Below, one piece after another: positions 18,066 to 25,865 of a stretch of 34,919 nucleotides of DNA (position 1 is the stretch's first letter; each line of letters begins with the position of its first letter). The notes under the pieces are model-generated. The model was not told the origin of the DNA and ran no database searches. It saw only the letters and a list, made by a program, of their open reading frames with translations. The DNA is from Streptomyces sp. (GTDB lineage: Bacteria; Actinomycetota; Actinomycetes; Streptomycetales; Streptomycetaceae). The DNA is taken from positions 1 through 34,919 of the forward strand of contig JABFVM010000545.1 in assembly GCA_013362785.1 (NCBI GenBank). Direction: 5' to 3'. A program made the translations under genes and the position numbers.

Positions 18066-18093
18066 TTTATAAGCGTGACATAAGCACTGTCAA
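18066..18093 (-). promoter_or_regulatory. Near-consensus housekeeping promoter of the LAETG gene
   Basis: On the minus strand TTGACA (complement of 18088-18093) is followed after 16 bases by TATAAA (complement of 18066-18071). Both boxes match the sigma-70/HrdB consensus almost perfectly, which is uncommon in Streptomyces. Transcription should start near 18059, leaving a leader of about 75 bases before the GTG at 17984. Confidence 0.8.
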
Positions 18094-18131
18094 CGTGTAT
18101 GCGGCTCACGGACGTTGGCTTTGCCGTCTTA

Positions 18132-19262
18132 TTAACTGCCGAGACGTTTCAACGCCTCCGGCGCCTCCTCGATCCGGTCAACCAGGGCGATACGGGACTC
18201 CATCGTTCGGCCCCGCGCGAGCGACTGGAGCAGGGGCCAGGCCGGCAGCTTCTCGGTCCAGTGCGTGCGGTCGACCAGGACCATGGGCGTGGGCTCCCCG
18301 CGCGACTCGTAGTAGTTCGGCGTCGCGTTGTCGAAGATCTCCTGTACGGTCCCGGCGGCGCCCGGCAGGAAGACGACGCCCGCGCCGGAGCGGGCCAGGA
18401 GGCCGTCCTCGCGGGTGGCGTTGGCGAAGTACTTGGCGATGTGGGAGGCGAAGGGGTTCGGCGGCTCGTGGCCGTAGAACCAGGTCGGGATGCCGACGGA
18501 GCTGCCGCCCTTGGGCCAGCGGGCGCGCACCTCGAATGCGGCCGTCGCCCACTCGGTGACGGAGGGCGAGAACCCGGGTGCCTTCGCCAGCAGCCGGAGG
18601 GCGTCGGTGAGCATCTCGTCGTGGTACGGGGCGGCGTACGCGCCGAGGTTGGCCGCCTCCATCGCGCCCGGGCCGCCGCCGGTGGCGACCGTGAGACCTG
18701 CGCGGGCCAGCTCCCGGCCGAGCCGCGCGGCACCCTCGTAGGCCTGTGTGCCGCGCCGCATCGCGTGGCCGCCCATGACGCCCACCACCCGGGCGCCGGA
18801 CAGTAGTTCGTCGAGGGCGTCGGAGACGGAGTCGTCGTGCACCGCGCGGAGCATGGAGGCGTAGATGTCGCCGTCCGCCTTGGTCCGCTGGAACCAGGCG
18901 TACGCGCGGGCGTCGGGCGTGTTCTCGTAGCCGCCCGGGACGTCCGTCAGGGAGGCGAAGAGCTCGTCGGGGGAGTAGACCAGGCCGCGGTACGGGTCGA
19001 AGGGGAGATCCGGCACGGGCGGGAAGACCAGGGCGCCGTCGGTGCGTATCTTCGCGGCGGCTTCCTCGCGCATCGGGCAGCCGAGGAAGACGGCTCCCGC
19101 CGTGTCCGTGCCGAGCAGTTCGCGCGTACGGTCCGTCAGGTCGACGGCCTGGACACGGAATCCGGTGAGGGCGCCGCGCGCGGAGACCGTCGCGTCGAAC
19201 TCCTCCAGCGTCTCTATCTCACGGTCGTTGTGGTGGGCCGCATGGGCGGGCATCGTCTGCAC
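18132..19262 (-). CDS. LOG-family Rossmann protein (lysine-decarboxylase-like)
   Basis: The protein has 376 aa. The C-terminal half has the LOG fold: RVVGVMGGHAMRRGTQAYEGAARLGRELARAGLTVATGGGPGAMEAANLGA, then VVFLPGAAGTVQEIFDN. Classical LOG enzymes (cytokinin-type 5'-monophosphate phosphoribohydrolases) have PGGxGTxxE; here the second Gly is Ala (PGAAGTVQE), while the Thr and Glu are kept. The N-terminal 110 or so residues are an extra region typical of a separate actinobacterial subgroup. On the minus strand TAGCAT lies 6 bases before GTG 19262 with no ribosome site, suggesting a leaderless message; ATG 19253 is an alternative start. The substrate is unknown. Confidence 0.82.
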   Translation of the reverse strand: MQTMPAHAAHHNDREIETLEEFDATVSARGALTGFRVQAVDLTDRTRELLGTDTAGAVFLGCPMREEAAAKIRTDGALVFPPVPDLPFDPYRGLVYSPDELFASLTDVPGGYENTPDARAYAWFQRTKADGDIYASMLRAVHDDSVSDALDELLSGARVVGVMGGHAMRRGTQAYEGAARLGRELARAGLTVATGGGPGAMEAANLGAYAAPYHDEMLTDALRLLAKAPGFSPSVTEWATAAFEVRARWPKGGSSVGIPTWFYGHEPPNPFASHIAKYFANATREDGLLARSGAGVVFLPGAAGTVQEIFDNATPNYYESRGEPTPMVLVDRTHWTEKLPAWPLLQSLARGRTMESRIALVDRIEEAPEALKRLGS

Positions 19263-19299
19263 CCGCCCATGCTAGGCACCCCGTGCCGCACGGCTGTTC

Positions 19300-19719
19300 T
19301 CAGCCCTGGATGGCCGCAGGGTCCATCCACACGACCTCCCAGGTGTGGCCGTCGAGGTCGTCGAAGGCGCGGCCGTACATGAAGCCCATGTCCTGGATCT
19401 TGGGCGAGGCGGTGCCGCCGGCGGTGACGGCCTTGTCGACCAGCTCGTCGACCTTGTCGCGGCTCTCGGCGCTCAGACAGACGAGCACCTCGCTGGTCTT
19501 GGTGGCGTCCGCGATCTCCTTGTCGGTGAAGGTCGCGTAGAACGGCTTGGTGAGCAGCATCGCGACGATGGTGTCGCTGATCACGACGGACGCCGCGTTG
19601 TCGTCGCTGAACTGCGGGTTGATCGAGTAGCCCAGCTCCGTGAAGAACTTCTTCGAGGCGTCGAGGTCGTTCACGGGCAGGTTCACGAAGATCATCTGCT
19701 GGTAGGCGGGGGCGGTCAT
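19300..19719 (-). CDS. VOC-family (glyoxalase-like) protein
   Basis: The protein has 139 aa, with one vicinal-oxygen-chelate fold built from two beta-alpha-beta-beta-beta units. The first is MIFVNLPVNDLDASKKFFTELGYSINPQF and the second is FMYGRAFDDLDGHTWEVVWMDP. The Glu in HTWEV is the usual last metal ligand; the other ligands are not certain. I chose ATG 19719 because GGGAGAG sits 6 bases upstream; ATG 19734 is the alternative. It is 37 bp upstream of the LOG-family gene on the same strand. The reaction (lyase, dioxygenase or resistance type) cannot be told. Confidence 0.85.
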   Translation of the reverse strand: MTAPAYQQMIFVNLPVNDLDASKKFFTELGYSINPQFSDDNAASVVISDTIVAMLLTKPFYATFTDKEIADATKTSEVLVCLSAESRDKVDELVDKAVTAGGTASPKIQDMGFMYGRAFDDLDGHTWEVVWMDPAAIQG

Positions 19720-19839
19720 CGCGGTCTCTCCCATCGGGGTGGTTGCTGTTCGGTGGGGTAGACCGGGGGGCCGGGCGGAACTCATCGCCGGGCGGAGATT
19801 TTTTTCGTACGGGTTTTTCGGCGGGGTTCCGCGACGGCC

Positions 19840-21321
19840 TCAGCGCGCCAGTGGCAGCGCCGCCAGCTCGGCCACGATCAGGGTGAGCGGGCCGAAGAAG
19901 GCGACCAGGACGCCGGCGCGCAGGGCGGCCGCGCTGCGCAGCATCGAGGTGGGGGCGCCGAGGCGGAGCAGTGCGGCGGTGGTGTCGGCGCGGGCCTGCT
20001 TGGCCTCCACGGCGGCCGTGAGCAGCGTGGCCGTGGTGCAGCCGGTGACCAGACTGACGCCGACCGGGGTGAGCGGGCCGAAGGCGGAGGCGGCGTCCGG
20101 GGCGGAGAGCGTGGCCATGGCGTACGCGCCGGAGAACGCGGCGCAGACGATGCCGAGGGGGCGCCCGATGCGGACGGCCTCCGCCATGAGCACACGGCCT
20201 GCCAGCAGGCGCAGCGCTCCGGGGCGTACGGCCTGGAGCAGGCGGCCGCAGAGGTGGGTGAGGCCGGGGGCCGCCAGGGTGAGTCCGAGGGCGGTGAGCA
20301 GCCAGCCGGTCAGGATGCCGGCGGAGCCGGTGGGCAGGGCGGCGGGCAGGGTCAGGGTGGTGCCGTTCGCCGCGCGGACCGCGTAGGCCTCGACGGTCAG
20401 GCCCGCGGCGATCACCGTGATGCCCCAGGGGAGGCCGGCGGGGGGCTTGCGGGGGACCGGGGGGAGGGTGAGGTCCGAGGTGGCGGCGCTGGAGTCGGCC
20501 ACCGCTTCGGTCCAGTCGGTCGCCGGGTGGTCCGGGGCGGGGGCGGGGGCGGGCGTGAGGGCCGCGTCGCCCGGCCGGGCGGACGGCGTCCTGTGACCGC
20601 GCGTGGGCTGTTCGGCCTCGCCGCTCTCCGCACGCGCTGCGGCGCCCTCGCCGCCCTTCCCCGTGTCCGACGCGCCCTCACCACCCCGTCCACCCCGCCT
20701 CAAGTGGGACCCGAACCTGCCGTACGTCCCGAACGTCTCCCGGGCCACCGCCCTGCCGTACGCGCCGAAGCGGCGGTACGCCCGTGCCGTGCCCCGGCTC
20801 TCGGCGCGGTGCTCCTTCGGGCGCAGTGCCAGGGCCACCGTCAGGGAGGCGATCGCCGGTGCCGCTGCCAGCAGGGTCAGGGTGGCCGGGAGCGGCAGGG
20901 CGGCGTCCGCGGCGAGGAAGTCCGCCGCCGCGCCGTCGAAGGGCATGCCGGTCAGGTCGCCGCGCAGATGGAGGAAGAACAGCAGGGCGACCATCGAGCC
21001 GAGGGTGCAGGACAGGGCCGTGGTCGTCGCCGAGACGGCCATCAGACGCAGCGGGCCCAGACCGATCGCCGAGAGGCCGGGGCGGGGCCTGGTGCCGGGG
21101 TCGGTGCGGGCCACGGCCACCGCGAAGTGGACCGTCGCGGCCAACGGGGGCGCGCACCAGGCCAGGCGCAGGAGGGACGAGCCGGTGGAGTCCGGGTGGG
21201 ACAGGGCGTAGCCCAGGGCACACAGCAGCAGGAAGCCCGTGCCCGCGGAGGCCGTCGCCACCAGCAGGCGGCGCAGCTGTACGGCGGATCGCGCGCTGCG
21301 CGTCAGGCGGAGAGCGAGCAC
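19840..21321 (-). CDS. ABC transporter permease (FtsX-like, divergent)
   Basis: The protein has 493 aa. GTG 21321 overlaps the end of the ABC ATPase gene by 19 bp; the frame is open further upstream, but only inside the ATPase coding region. The N-terminal third holds about four hydrophobic helices. A long Arg/Gly/Pro/Ala-rich loop without structure follows (about residues 180-285). The C-terminal part has at least four more helices, including LAGRVLMAEAVRIGRPLG, whose position resembles FtsX/MacB-type permeases. I see no clear extracytoplasmic domain. With the ATPase next door it should form an exporter-type ABC system of unknown cargo. Confidence 0.75.
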   Translation of the reverse strand: MLALRLTRSARSAVQLRRLLVATASAGTGFLLLCALGYALSHPDSTGSSLLRLAWCAPPLAATVHFAVAVARTDPGTRPRPGLSAIGLGPLRLMAVSATTTALSCTLGSMVALLFFLHLRGDLTGMPFDGAAADFLAADAALPLPATLTLLAAAPAIASLTVALALRPKEHRAESRGTARAYRRFGAYGRAVARETFGTYGRFGSHLRRGGRGGEGASDTGKGGEGAAARAESGEAEQPTRGHRTPSARPGDAALTPAPAPAPDHPATDWTEAVADSSAATSDLTLPPVPRKPPAGLPWGITVIAAGLTVEAYAVRAANGTTLTLPAALPTGSAGILTGWLLTALGLTLAAPGLTHLCGRLLQAVRPGALRLLAGRVLMAEAVRIGRPLGIVCAAFSGAYAMATLSAPDAASAFGPLTPVGVSLVTGCTTATLLTAAVEAKQARADTTAALLRLGAPTSMLRSAAALRAGVLVAFFGPLTLIVAELAALPLAR

Positions 21322-22043
21322 GCGGCCCGGCCTTCCGTCTCGGTGACCGGGGGCAGCTGCACGGTGTTCACCCGCCGGCCGTCCAGGAGGGTGATCCTGC
21401 GGTCGGCGAGGGGCGCCGCGTCCGGGTCGTAGGTGGCCAGGACGACGGTGATGCCGTGCGAGCGGGCCGCCGTGGTCAGGGTGCGCAGGACCTGGGTGCG
21501 GTCGCTGCGGTGCAGGGGCGCCGTCGGCTCGTCCGCGAACAGGACCGTCGGCGAGGGCGCCAACGCCCGGGCGATGCAGACGCGCTGGCGTTCGGCCTGG
21601 ACCAGCTGGTGCGGGCGCTTGCGGGCCACCTCGCCGACGTCCAGGCGCTCCAGCCACTCCAGCGCGACCGTCTTGGCGCGCCGGCGACTGGTGCCGCGCA
21701 GCATCAGCGGCAGGGCGGCGTTCTCCCAGACGTTCAGCTCGGGCACGAGGGTCGGGGTGGGGTCGATCCAGCCGAAGCGGTCGCGGCGGAGCTGCTCGCG
21801 GGCCATCGGGCCCATCTTGTGCACCGGCACGCTGTTGAACCAGACCTCGCCGCGCCGCACCGGGAGCAGACCGAACAGACAGTGCAGAAGAGTTGTCTTG
21901 CCGCTGCCGCGGGCACCGATGACCGCGAGGACCTCGCCCTCCTGGACCCCGAGAGAGACGCCGCTGAGCGCGGGCGAGCCGTCCTTGTACGTGAAGTGCA
22001 GGGCGCGCGCCCAGAGCACGTCGTTGTCCGGCGGGGCCACCAT
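21303..22043 (-). CDS. ABC transporter ATPase with degenerate signature motif
   Basis: The protein has 246 aa and resembles LolD/MacB-type ATPases. Walker A is intact (GARGSGKTT, about 43-51) and so is Walker B (VLFADEPTAPL). The LSGGQ signature reads LVQAE, the Q-loop region reads GWIDPTPTLVPELNV without Gln, and the usual H-loop His is Tyr (LATYDPD). ATG 22043 has GAGG 8 bases upstream on the minus strand; GTG 22052 is the alternative. ATP binding is likely, while normal hydrolysis is doubtful unless a second, intact ATPase pairs with it. It is the first gene of a two-gene unit with the permease. Confidence 0.82.
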   Translation of the reverse strand: MVAPPDNDVLWARALHFTYKDGSPALSGVSLGVQEGEVLAVIGARGSGKTTLLHCLFGLLPVRRGEVWFNSVPVHKMGPMAREQLRRDRFGWIDPTPTLVPELNVWENAALPLMLRGTSRRRAKTVALEWLERLDVGEVARKRPHQLVQAERQRVCIARALAPSPTVLFADEPTAPLHRSDRTQVLRTLTTAARSHGITVVLATYDPDAAPLADRRITLLDGRRVNTVQLPPVTETEGRAACSLSA

Positions 22044-22163
22044 GACGTACACCTCGCTTCTGATCCGTTTCCGTACCTGATCCCCCGTGCGGGGGAACGA
22101 AGGCTCGGCCGATCGGTCACTTGCACGCTAGGCAGACGTCGCCCCGGAGCCCGGACAGCACAC

Positions 22164-22208
22164 GGCCCCGGGCCGCCGTTTCTCACTCGAACGGGCGGCA
22201 CCGGGGCC
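22164..22208 (-). terminator. Terminator hairpin downstream of the aminotransferase gene
   Basis: GGCCCCGG-GCCGCC-GTT (22164-22180) can pair with AAC-GGGCGGC-A-CCGGGGCC (22190-22208), giving about 17 paired bases with a small bulge. On the minus strand it lies about 70-110 bases beyond the aminotransferase stop and before the promoter area of the ABC pair. Confidence 0.65.
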
Positions 22209-22221
22209 GGTGTTGATCATC

Positions 22222-22246
22222 CAGACGGAAGATCGACTTCCGCCTG
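22222..22246 (-). terminator. Second hairpin downstream of the aminotransferase gene
   Basis: CAGACGGAAG (22222-22231) and CTTCCGCCTG (22237-22246) pair over 10 positions with one mismatch and a 5-base loop. Read on the minus strand it starts 30 bases after the aminotransferase stop, so with 22164-22208 it forms a tandem terminator. Confidence 0.55.
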
Positions 22247-22275
22247 TCGGAGAGGGTGCCGGAGACGCGGGGGCG

Positions 22276-23640
22276 TCACAGCTTGGTCCATGCCTCCGAG
22301 AGCGTCGCGCGCAGGATCTGCTCGATCTCGTCGAAGGTCTCCTGGTTGGAGATCAGCGGCGGGGCGAGCTGGACGACCGGGTCACCACGGTCGTCGGCAC
22401 GGCAGTAGAGGCCGTTGTCGTAGAGGGCCTTGGAGAGGAAGCCGTACAGGACGCGCTCGGTCTCCTCGTCGTTGAAGGACTCCTTCGTGGCCTTGTCCTT
22501 CACCAGCTCGATGCCGTAGAAGAAGCCGTTGCCGCGGACGTCGCCGACGATCGGCAGGTCGTGCAGCTTCTCCAGCGTCGAGCGGAACGCGCCCTCGTTG
22601 TCGAGGACGTGCTGGTTGAGGTTCTCGCGCTCGAACAGGTCGAGGTTGGCGAGGCCCACGGCCGCGGAGACCGGGTGGCCGCCGAAGGTGTAGCCGTGCA
22701 GGAAGGTGTTGTCGCCCTTGTAGAACGGCTCGGCCAGGCGGTCGGAGATGATGCAGGCGCCGATCGGGGAGTAGCCCGAGGTCATGCCCTTGGCGCAGGT
22801 GATCATGTCCGGGACGTAGCCGAACTTGTCGCAGGCGAACGTCGTGCCCAGGCGGCCGAAGGCGCAGATGACCTCGTCCGACACCAGCAGCACGTCGTAC
22901 TGGTCGCAGATCTCGCGCACCCGCTGGAAGTAGCCGGGCGGGGGCGGGAAGCAGCCGCCGGCGTTCTGCACGGGCTCCAGGAAGACCGCGGCGACCGTGT
23001 CGGGGCCCTCGAAGAGGATCTGCTGCTCGATCTGGTCCGCGGCCCAGCGGCCGTAGGCCTCGGGGTCGTCGCCGTGGATCGGGGCGCGGTAGATGTTGGT
23101 GTTCGGGACCTTGTGCGCGCCGGGGACCAGCGGCTCGAAGGGGGCCTTGAGGGCCGGCAGGCCGGTGATGGACAGGGCGCCCTGCGGGGTGCCGTGGTAG
23201 GCGACCGCGCGGGAGATGACCTTGTACTTGGTGGGCTTGCCGGTGAGCTTGAAGTACTGCTTGGCGAGCTTCCAGGCGGTCTCGACCGCCTCGCCGCCGC
23301 CGGTGGTGAAGAAGACCTTGTTGAGGTCACCGGGCGCGTGGTGGGCGAGGCGCTCGGCCAGCTCCACGGCCTTCGGGTGGGCGTAGGACCACACCGGGAA
23401 GAACGCGAGCTCCTGCGCCTGCTTGAAGGCGGCCTCGGCAAGCTCGACGCGGCCGTGGCCGGCCTGGACCACGAACAGGCCCGCGAGACCGTCGAGGTAG
23501 CGCTTGCCCTTGTCGTCGTAGATGTGGGTGCCCTCGCCCCGGACGATGGTGGGCACGGGCGACTTCTCGTACGAGGACATGCGGGTGAAGTGCATCCACA
23601 GGTGGTCGTACGCGGTCTGGCTGAGGTCCTTGGAGCTCAC
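22276..23640 (-). CDS. Class III PLP aminotransferase, probably for putrescine or another diamine
   Basis: The protein has 454 aa with fold-type I, class III motifs. They are FTTGGGEAVETAWKLA (phosphate loop), VAYHGTPQGALSITG, LEPVQNAGG, SDEVICAFGRLG with D255, and the Schiff-base lysine K284 in TCAKGMTSGYSPIGA. Class III enzymes include omega-amino-acid and diamine transaminases. The neighbouring Lrp/AsnC regulator, aminoaldehyde dehydrogenase and polyamine-binding protein make putrescine (to 4-aminobutyraldehyde, with pyruvate or 2-oxoglutarate as acceptor) the best guess. As I recall, the S. coelicolor equivalent (SCO5655) is discussed in polyamine use. GTG 23640 lies 19 bp after the regulator stop, inside a 17-bp tandem duplication that also supplies GAGGA about 10 bases upstream. 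Confidence 0.92.
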   Translation of the reverse strand: MSSKDLSQTAYDHLWMHFTRMSSYEKSPVPTIVRGEGTHIYDDKGKRYLDGLAGLFVVQAGHGRVELAEAAFKQAQELAFFPVWSYAHPKAVELAERLAHHAPGDLNKVFFTTGGGEAVETAWKLAKQYFKLTGKPTKYKVISRAVAYHGTPQGALSITGLPALKAPFEPLVPGAHKVPNTNIYRAPIHGDDPEAYGRWAADQIEQQILFEGPDTVAAVFLEPVQNAGGCFPPPPGYFQRVREICDQYDVLLVSDEVICAFGRLGTTFACDKFGYVPDMITCAKGMTSGYSPIGACIISDRLAEPFYKGDNTFLHGYTFGGHPVSAAVGLANLDLFERENLNQHVLDNEGAFRSTLEKLHDLPIVGDVRGNGFFYGIELVKDKATKESFNDEETERVLYGFLSKALYDNGLYCRADDRGDPVVQLAPPLISNQETFDEIEQILRATLSEAWTKL

Positions 23641-23669
23641 GGTTATCGGGTCCTCACGGTTATCGGGTT
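23636..23669. repeat. 17-bp tandem duplication at the regulator/aminotransferase junction
   Basis: CTCACGGTTATCGGGTC (23636-23652) is followed directly by CTCACGGTTATCGGGTT (23653-23669), 16 of 17 bases identical. The duplication covers the stop codon of the regulator and the start codon of the aminotransferase. Confidence 0.9.
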
Positions 23670-24178
23670 CCCCACATGTAGGTCTGCTTCTTGAGCTTCA
23701 GGTAAACGAAGCTCTCGGTGGAGCGCACGCCGGGGATGGCGCGGATACGTCGGTTGATGACCTCCAGAAGGTGGTCGTCGTCCTCGCAGACGATCTCCAC
23801 CATCAGGTCGAAGGAGCCCGCGGTCATCACCACGTACTCGCACTCCGACATGGAGGTCAGCGCGTCGGCCACGGACTCCACGTCGCCCTCGACGTGCACG
23901 CCGACCATCGCCTGCCGCCGGAAACCCACGGTGAGCGGGTCCGTGACGGCGACGATCTGCATGACGCCCTGGTCGAGCAGCTTCTGGACGCGCTGGCGCA
24001 CGGCCGCCTCGGACAGGCCCACGGCCTTGCCGATCGCGGCGTACGGCCGACGGCCGTCCTCTTGAAGTTGTTCGATGATGGCGAGGGAGACGGCGTCCAG
24101 CGTGGGGCTGCCGCCGTTCCTGGACTCGCGGGAGTCCCTGTGCTCTGCGCTTCGACTGGCCACGACGTCACTGTGCAC
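23660..24178 (-). CDS. Lrp/AsnC-family transcriptional regulator of the polyamine locus
   Basis: The protein has 172 aa. The N-terminal winged helix-turn-helix reads LDAVSLAIIEQLQEDGRRPYAAIGKAVGLSEAAVRQRVQKLLDQGVMQIVAVTD. The C-terminal RAM ligand-binding domain runs from VGFRRQAMVGVHVEG to RSTESFVYLKLKKQTYMWG. About 28 residues precede the helix-turn-helix, a longer lead than E. coli Lrp. I chose GTG 24178; the frame is open slightly further left. As I recall, the S. coelicolor homologue at this place (SCO5656) was named EpuRI and senses polyamines; that is memory, not a search. The gene is first in an operon with the aminotransferase and faces the dehydrogenase gene, so it probably regulates both sides from 24179-24358. 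Confidence 0.92.
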   Translation of the reverse strand: MHSDVVASRSAEHRDSRESRNGGSPTLDAVSLAIIEQLQEDGRRPYAAIGKAVGLSEAAVRQRVQKLLDQGVMQIVAVTDPLTVGFRRQAMVGVHVEGDVESVADALTSMSECEYVVMTAGSFDLMVEIVCEDDDHLLEVINRRIRAIPGVRSTESFVYLKLKKQTYMWGTR

Positions 24179-24238
24179 GACGTCTCGACAGTTCCGCAAG
24201 GTCGCGGCGATGAAATTCGTTGTTTACGTGACTGAGAC

Positions 24239-24253
24239 CTGCGGATTTCGCAG
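24239..24253. promoter_or_regulatory. 15-bp palindrome, candidate AsnC-type operator
   Basis: CTGCGGATTTCGCAG has perfect 5-bp arms (CTGCG/CGCAG) around a 5-base A/T-rich centre. This is the usual size and shape of an Lrp/AsnC half-turn site. It lies between the divergent regulator and dehydrogenase genes, 61 bp upstream of the regulator start and 20 bp upstream of the -35 box of the dehydrogenase promoter. Confidence 0.55.
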
Positions 24254-24273
24254 AAGTGGCCCTAGTGGGGGTG

Positions 24274-24301
24274 TTGAAAACGTGGGGCAGCCGATTAGGG
24301 T
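24274..24301 (+). promoter_or_regulatory. Promoter of the aldehyde dehydrogenase gene
   Basis: TTGAAA (24274-24279) is followed after 16 bases by TAGGGT (24296-24301), matching the Streptomyces housekeeping pattern TTGACN/TAGNNT. Transcription should start near 24308, about 50 bases before the GTG at 24359, which has its own AGGAGG site. Confidence 0.7.
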
Positions 24302-24358
24302 GGGTGTCTCAGAGAGTGGACAGTCACAAACAGTGAAGACCTGATCAGGAGGCCGGCA

Positions 24359-25798
24359 GTGAGCACCGAGCTGCGTCGTCTGCGCAACTACATCAACGGT
24401 GAGTTCCGGGACGCCGCCGACGGACGCACCACCGAGGTGGTCAACCCCGCGACGGGCGAGGCGTACGCGACCGCGCCGCTGTCCGGGCAGGCGGACGTGG
24501 ACGCCGCGATGGAGGCCGCCGCCGCGGCCTTCCCCGCCTGGCGTGACACGACCCCCGCCGAGCGCCAGAAGGCTCTGCTGAAGATCGCGGACGCCTTCGA
24601 GGAGCGCGCCGAGGAACTGATCGCCGCCGAGGTGGAGAACACCGGCAAGCCGACCGGGCTCACCCGGTCGGAGGAGATCCCTCCCATGGTCGACCAGATC
24701 CGCTTCTTCGCGGGCGCGGCGCGCATGCTGGAGGGCCGGTCGGCCGGTGAGTACATGGAGGGCCTGACCTCGATCGTCCGCCGTGAGCCGGTCGGCGTCT
24801 GCGCGCAGGTCGCGCCCTGGAACTACCCGATGATGATGGCCGTATGGAAGTTCGCCCCCGCCCTCGCGGCGGGCAACACGGTCGTACTGAAGCCGTCGGA
24901 CACGACGCCCGCATCGACCGTCCTGATCGCCGACATCATCGGCTCGATCCTGCCCAAGGGTGTCTTCAACGTCATCACGGGTGACCGCGACACCGGGCGG
25001 CTGATGGTCGAGCACCCGACCCCGGCGATGGCCTCCATCACCGGCTCGGTGCGCGCCGGCATGTCGGTCGCCGAGTCGGCGTCCAAGGACCTCAAGCGGG
25101 TCCACCTGGAGCTGGGCGGCAAGGCGCCGGTCGTCGTCTTCGAGGACACCGACATCGCCAAGGCCGTCGAGGACATCTCGGTCGCGGGCTTCTTCAACGC
25201 CGGGCAGGACTGTACGGCCGCCTGCCGCGTCCTCGTCCACGAGGCCATCCACGACGAGTTCGTCGCCGCGCTCGCCAAGGCCGCCGCCGACACGAAGACC
25301 GGGCAGCCGGACGACGAGGACGTGCTCTTCGGCCCGCTGAACAACCCCAACCAGCTCAAGCAGGTCGAGGGCTTCATCGAGCGGCTGCCGGCGCACGCGC
25401 GCGTGGAGGCCGGTGGCAAGCGGGTCGGTGAGAAGGGCTACTTCTTCGCGCCGACCGTCGTGTCCGGGCTGAAGCAGGACGACGAGATCATCCAGAAGGA
25501 GGTCTTCGGGCCGGTCATCACCGTGCAGTCCTTCTCCGACGAGGCGCAGGCCGTGACGTGGGCGAACGACGTCGAGTACGCGCTGGCGTCCTCGGTGTGG
25601 ACCAAGGACCACGGGCGGGCGATGCGGATGTCCAAGGCGCTGGACTTCGGGTGCGTGTGGATCAACACGCACATTCCGCTGGTCGCGGAGATGCCGCATG
25701 GCGGGTTCAAGAAGTCCGGGTACGGCAAGGATCTTTCGGCTTACGGGTTCGATGACTACACGCGGATCAAGCATGTGATGACGTCCCTGGACGCGTAG
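24359..25798 (+). CDS. Aldehyde dehydrogenase, probably gamma-aminobutyraldehyde dehydrogenase
   Basis: The protein has 479 aa and is a full-length NAD(P)-dependent aldehyde dehydrogenase. Catalytic residues are in place: N155 (PWNYP), K178 (LKPS), E251 (LELGGK) and the nucleophile C285 (GQDCTA). EVFGPVITV and the terminal HGGFKKSGYGKDLSAYGFDDYTRIKHV are typical of the aminobutyraldehyde/betaine-aldehyde group. The expected reaction is 4-aminobutyraldehyde to GABA, the step after putrescine transamination by the enzyme encoded across the divergent promoter. GTG 24359 is fixed by AGGAGG about 9 bases upstream. A betaine-aldehyde or other aminoaldehyde role cannot be excluded by sequence. Confidence 0.92.
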   Translation: MSTELRRLRNYINGEFRDAADGRTTEVVNPATGEAYATAPLSGQADVDAAMEAAAAAFPAWRDTTPAERQKALLKIADAFEERAEELIAAEVENTGKPTGLTRSEEIPPMVDQIRFFAGAARMLEGRSAGEYMEGLTSIVRREPVGVCAQVAPWNYPMMMAVWKFAPALAAGNTVVLKPSDTTPASTVLIADIIGSILPKGVFNVITGDRDTGRLMVEHPTPAMASITGSVRAGMSVAESASKDLKRVHLELGGKAPVVVFEDTDIAKAVEDISVAGFFNAGQDCTAACRVLVHEAIHDEFVAALAKAAADTKTGQPDDEDVLFGPLNNPNQLKQVEGFIERLPAHARVEAGGKRVGEKGYFFAPTVVSGLKQDDEIIQKEVFGPVITVQSFSDEAQAVTWANDVEYALASSVWTKDHGRAMRMSKALDFGCVWINTHIPLVAEMPHGGFKKSGYGKDLSAYGFDDYTRIKHVMTSLDA

Positions 25799-25819
25799 GT
25801 CGTACTTCGGCCGCGGGTG

Positions 25820-25860
25820 CGTGGGGGCTGGTCGCGCAGTTCCCCGCGCCCCTTAGGGCG
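25820..25860. repeat. Dispersed Streptomyces REP-like intergenic sequence
   Basis: The sequence around GGGGGCTGGTCGCGCAGTTC, followed by CCCGCGCCCCTTAGGG, is a form I recognise as very common in intergenic DNA of many Streptomyces genomes. It has short complementary G- and C-runs that can fold. It follows the dehydrogenase stop by about 20 bases. Its function, if any, is not established to my knowledge. Confidence 0.65.
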
Positions 25861-25865
25861 TTGCC

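Noticed and set aside
18132..19262. Calling the LOG-family protein a lysine decarboxylase or cytokinin-activating enzyme
   Set aside because: The PGGxGTxxE motif is altered (PGAAGTVQE) and the N-terminal extension is not found in characterised LOG enzymes, so only the fold is claimed.
22210..23694. Plus-strand open frame of about 494 codons over the aminotransferase gene
   Set aside because: The minus strand encodes a full aminotransferase with K284 and D255; the plus-strand product has no motif.
24224..25774. Minus-strand open frame over the aldehyde dehydrogenase gene
   Set aside because: It is an antisense shadow; the dehydrogenase has all catalytic residues, a promoter and a ribosome site.
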